Below, one piece after another: positions 61,955 through 64,000 of a DNA stretch of 64,000 nucleotides (position 1 is the first letter of the stretch; each line of letters opens with the position of its first letter). Under the pieces are notes generated by a model. It worked only from the letters and a program-made list of their open reading frames with translations. It did not search any database and was not told where the DNA came from. A program made the translations under genes and the position numbers. The stretch is taken from NCBI GenBank assembly GCA_044371425.1, contig JBILTR010000005.1, positions 62,001-126,000 on the forward strand. The letters are read 5' to 3'. The stretch comes from JBEISR01 sp044371425. Lineage in GTDB: Bacteria > Planctomycetota > Planctomycetia > Pirellulales > Pirellulaceae.

Positions 61955-62437
61955 ATGAGCGACAAGCGAGAAGACGACTTGGAGGAGGAGCTGGATGAGC
62001 CGGTGGCGCTGCGCAAGCAACCGCCGCTGGACGACGAGATGGATATCACCCCGATGATCGACATCACCTTCCTGCTGCTGATTTTCTTTCTTGTGGCTTC
62101 CAAGATCGGACGCAGTGAACCGGTGACGCTGCCGATGGCCACCCAGGGAGGATCGGTGGTGGAGAAGAACTGCATCATCCTGATCCTCAAGCGAGGCACC
62201 GGGGAGGTGGCCGCCGTGACGCGACCCGAGGGGGCTCCTTTCTCCCTCGATATCCAGCAGCAGGAAGCCGAGATCGCGCAGTATATCGAAGAGGGACTAG
62301 GCACCGGCAAGACCGAAGTGCTGATCAAGTCCGAGGGGTCCGTCCGGTACGGCGAGGTCGATCGCATCAAGCAGGCGATCAGCCAGTCGCTGGAAGAGGG
62401 CCAGTTAATTCATATCGGCGTCAAACAGTCAGGCTGA
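61955..62437 (+). CDS. ExbD/TolR-type biopolymer transport protein
   Basis: 160 residues. An acidic cytoplasmic N-terminus is followed by the single membrane helix with the proton-carrying aspartate in MDITPMIDITFLLLIFFLV, then a periplasmic domain of about 95 residues (IILILKRGTGEVAAV, VLIKSEGSVRYGEVDRI). It partners with the ExbB protein upstream. Separated by 86 bp from exbB and 6 bp from the next ExbD gene; the three act as one energy-transduction complex. Confidence 0.93.
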   Translation: MSDKREDDLEEELDEPVALRKQPPLDDEMDITPMIDITFLLLIFFLVASKIGRSEPVTLPMATQGGSVVEKNCIILILKRGTGEVAAVTRPEGAPFSLDIQQQEAEIAQYIEEGLGTGKTEVLIKSEGSVRYGEVDRIKQAISQSLEEGQLIHIGVKQSG

Positions 62438-62443
62438 TCAACG

Positions 62444-63214
62444 ATGTCGACGATTCGTTTCCAGTGCCCTCATTGCAAGTCCGTCCGGTCGATCCACGCC
62501 CGCATGCTGGGCCGAGAGATCCCCTGCCCCGATTGCGAACGGAAGGTGCAGCTGCCGACCGAGGAGCAAGTGGCTGCGGCCAAACAGGCCAAGGCGGAAG
62601 CGGCTCAGAGAGCGGCCCAGGCCTCCCGCTGGAAAGAGCAGTTGGCGGCTGCCGACCAGGGTGAGGAATCTGAGGACGCCGACGAATCGGCCCTTGCTGC
62701 GACCAGTTCAGGCCGCCGGGGATCTGCTGCGGTGGAGGAGGAAGAGCTGGATCCGCCCATGCAGATGAAAAAAAGGGAGGTGCCCAAGGACGACATGGAC
62801 ATGACCCCCATGGTCGATGTGACGTTCCTCCTCCTGATCTTCTTCATGATCACCGCCAATTTCACCATGCAGAAATCGATCCAGGTGCCTGCTGAGAAGA
62901 GCGATGAAGCCAGCAGTCAGGCCGTGCCGCAGATCAAGGAAATGGAAGAATCGGTGACGGTTCAGATCGATGAATTCAACAGCTACACCGTGCTGTTTCC
63001 GGATGGTACCGAGCGGGATGCGGCGAGCAAGCAGGATTTGATCGGCTTGCTGGAAGAAGCTAGGCTCGACTCGGGGGCCGAAGATGAAGTGACCAAGCTG
63101 ATCGTGCAGGCTCATCAGGACTGCATCCATCAGGCGGTAATCCAGGCGCTGGATGCCGGTCGAACCAAAGGATTTTCGTCGTTTCAGGTTTCAGTGGTCG
63201 AGGAATTCGATTGA
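62444..63214 (+). CDS. ExbD-type protein with N-terminal zinc ribbon
   Basis: 256 residues. Residues 5-35 form a zinc ribbon with cysteines 8, 11, 28 and 31 (CPHC and CPDC). A helical A/E/K/R-rich linker follows, then the ExbD core: MDMTPMVDVTFLLLIFFMI with the proton-carrying aspartate, and a periplasmic domain ending FSSFQVSVVEEFD. The zinc ribbon on the cytoplasmic side is an extra domain absent from classical ExbD and is of the type seen in planctomycete membrane proteins. A regulatory or assembly role is inferred. Confidence 0.9.
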   Translation: MSTIRFQCPHCKSVRSIHARMLGREIPCPDCERKVQLPTEEQVAAAKQAKAEAAQRAAQASRWKEQLAAADQGEESEDADESALAATSSGRRGSAAVEEEELDPPMQMKKREVPKDDMDMTPMVDVTFLLLIFFMITANFTMQKSIQVPAEKSDEASSQAVPQIKEMEESVTVQIDEFNSYTVLFPDGTERDAASKQDLIGLLEEARLDSGAEDEVTKLIVQAHQDCIHQAVIQALDAGRTKGFSSFQVSVVEEFD

Positions 63215-63279
63215 GCGATGCGTTGCAAGCGCTGCTGCTTGCCTGATCCAACATTCTGACTTTTCCAAGCGAAAGAGCT

Positions 63280-64000
63280 GTGTCGAACGTGAGCGAAGCA
63301 AAGCAATTTATCGATCTTTTGGAATCTCAAGGTCTGATCGACAAGGAAGTGATCGCCGAATTGCGGCGGCAATTGGCCGAATCGAAGGGGCGAGTCACAC
63401 CCGAAGCGGTCGCCAAAGTCCTGGTGGAAAATGGCCAGCTGACTCGCTTTCAGGCGACCAAGTTGATCGCATCGCTGCGCGAGGAGCAACCGACTTCAGG
63501 GGGCGAAAAGCCTTCCGCCAAATCGTCGTCGAAAGACGACCTCGATCTGATCCCGGATGATCTTCTGGCCGAACCCCGGAGCGGCAACGACAAGACGCCG
63601 CCCGCAGCGGTCCTGATCGAAGAGGAGTCGGTCGCGCCGCAGGAGGAACCATCGCAGAAGGTGGTTCTGCCGAAGAAGAGCAAGCGGAAGGCACCGCAGG
63701 CTACCGCAGCGGTCGAAGATGCCTTTGCGACCGCGCTTCCGCGCACCGCCACCAAATTGCCGGTCGCAAAAAAGAACAACTGGGATCAGTTTCGGATCTA
63801 TGGCTTTCTTTCGATCTTGCTGTTGCTTCTGGTGCCGTTGGCTGGATTGGGTTACTGGATGTGGAAGGGAAGCTCCAGCGACTGGCTGGACATGTCGAAG
63901 AAAGCGTATGAAGGGCGTGACTATGAACTATCCCAGGCCCGCTACTCGGAGTTCCTGAAGCGATTCCCATCGGATGAAAACGCCAGCTTGGCAAGGGTGC
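63280..64000 (+). CDS. Large single-pass membrane protein, 3' end cut by the window
   Basis: 240 residues visible from a GTG at 63280 (another GTG at 63289). The N-terminal 70 residues FIDLLESQGLIDKEVIAELRRQLA...VTPEAVAKVLVENGQLTRFQATKLI are a helical module I have seen at the start of many planctomycete proteins. A variable, K/P/E-rich linker follows, then one membrane helix (FLSILLLLLVPLAGLGYWMW, about residues 180-200). After that SKKAYEGRDYELSQARYSEFLKRFPSDENASLAR looks like the first TPR repeat. The gene lies 66 bp behind the ExbD gene on the same strand and probably belongs to the operon. Confidence 0.75.
   Translation, partial: MSNVSEAKQFIDLLESQGLIDKEVIAELRRQLAESKGRVTPEAVAKVLVENGQLTRFQATKLIASLREEQPTSGGEKPSAKSSSKDDLDLIPDDLLAEPRSGNDKTPPAAVLIEEESVAPQEEPSQKVVLPKKSKRKAPQATAAVEDAFATALPRTATKLPVAKKNNWDQFRIYGFLSILLLLLVPLAGLGYWMWKGSSSDWLDMSKKAYEGRDYELSQARYSEFLKRFPSDENASLARV

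Overview
The window looks like chromosomal DNA of a planctomycete, most likely of the Pirellula/Rhodopirellula type. It is GC-rich and gene orientation changes often. It carries the families typical of that phylum: a sulfatase, two DUF1501 proteins, a DUF1080 protein, two exported Gfo/Idh/MocA oxidoreductases, a giant exported protein with a CxxCH haem motif, an FG-GAP/VCBS protein, and an ExbB-ExbD-ExbD cluster behind a prenyltransferase-repeat protein. No rRNA, prophage, transposase or CRISPR array was seen. One tRNA (Phe, GAA) is present.

Layout. 0-12 kb: partial sulfatase, cold-shock-domain protein, asd with a class-III aminotransferase, a P1B metal ATPase, a GH5-like hydrolase divergent from a DUF1338 (2-oxoadipate dioxygenase-type) gene, a DUF1501 protein and a coupled pair of unknown genes. 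12-23 kb: a 45-bp-unit repeat, an acidic protein, ileS, SMI1/KNR4 and DUF1801 genes, a PcrA/UvrD helicase and an ABC-2 exporter pair. 23.5-32.2 kb: an accessory island, described below. 32-50 kb: DUF1501, a thioredoxin-trypsin fusion, amidohydrolase, sugar-isomerase-like and oxidoreductase genes, a PLP dehydratase, TlpA-like lipoprotein, DUF1080, GYF, VanZ, ComM/YifB, a fatty-acid desaturase and a bicupin. 50-57 kb: a 1530-residue exported protein joining a TIM barrel, LamG-like fold, cytochrome c, beta-propeller and cupredoxin, followed by VCBS and TatD-type genes. 58-64 kb: an envelope energy-transduction operon (prenyltransferase-repeat, TM protein, ExbB, ExbD, zinc-ribbon-ExbD) and the start of a large TM protein.

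The most interesting region is 23.5-32.2 kb. It holds a membrane protein with two TrkA-N/RCK-like Rossmann domains and a C-terminal RyR domain, convergent with a 1011-residue LRR-Roc-COR protein ending in a TIR-like domain. Upstream of the latter, on the same strand, are two near-identical FGE-like (C-type-lectin-fold) proteins and a 5'-truncated third copy. These three copies are almost identical in DNA except for a 36-nt stretch at the C-terminal end, where most differences fall on adenines of the coding strand. That is the signature of a diversity-generating retroelement (DGR) variable region, but no reverse transcriptase is visible in the window. I infer a candidate conflict/self-recognition system: diversified sensor, Roc-COR-TIR switch and RyR membrane effector. 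Copies of a palindromic repeat family lie on both sides of the island. The same family occurs elsewhere in the window in tandem arrays with an exact 101-bp period.
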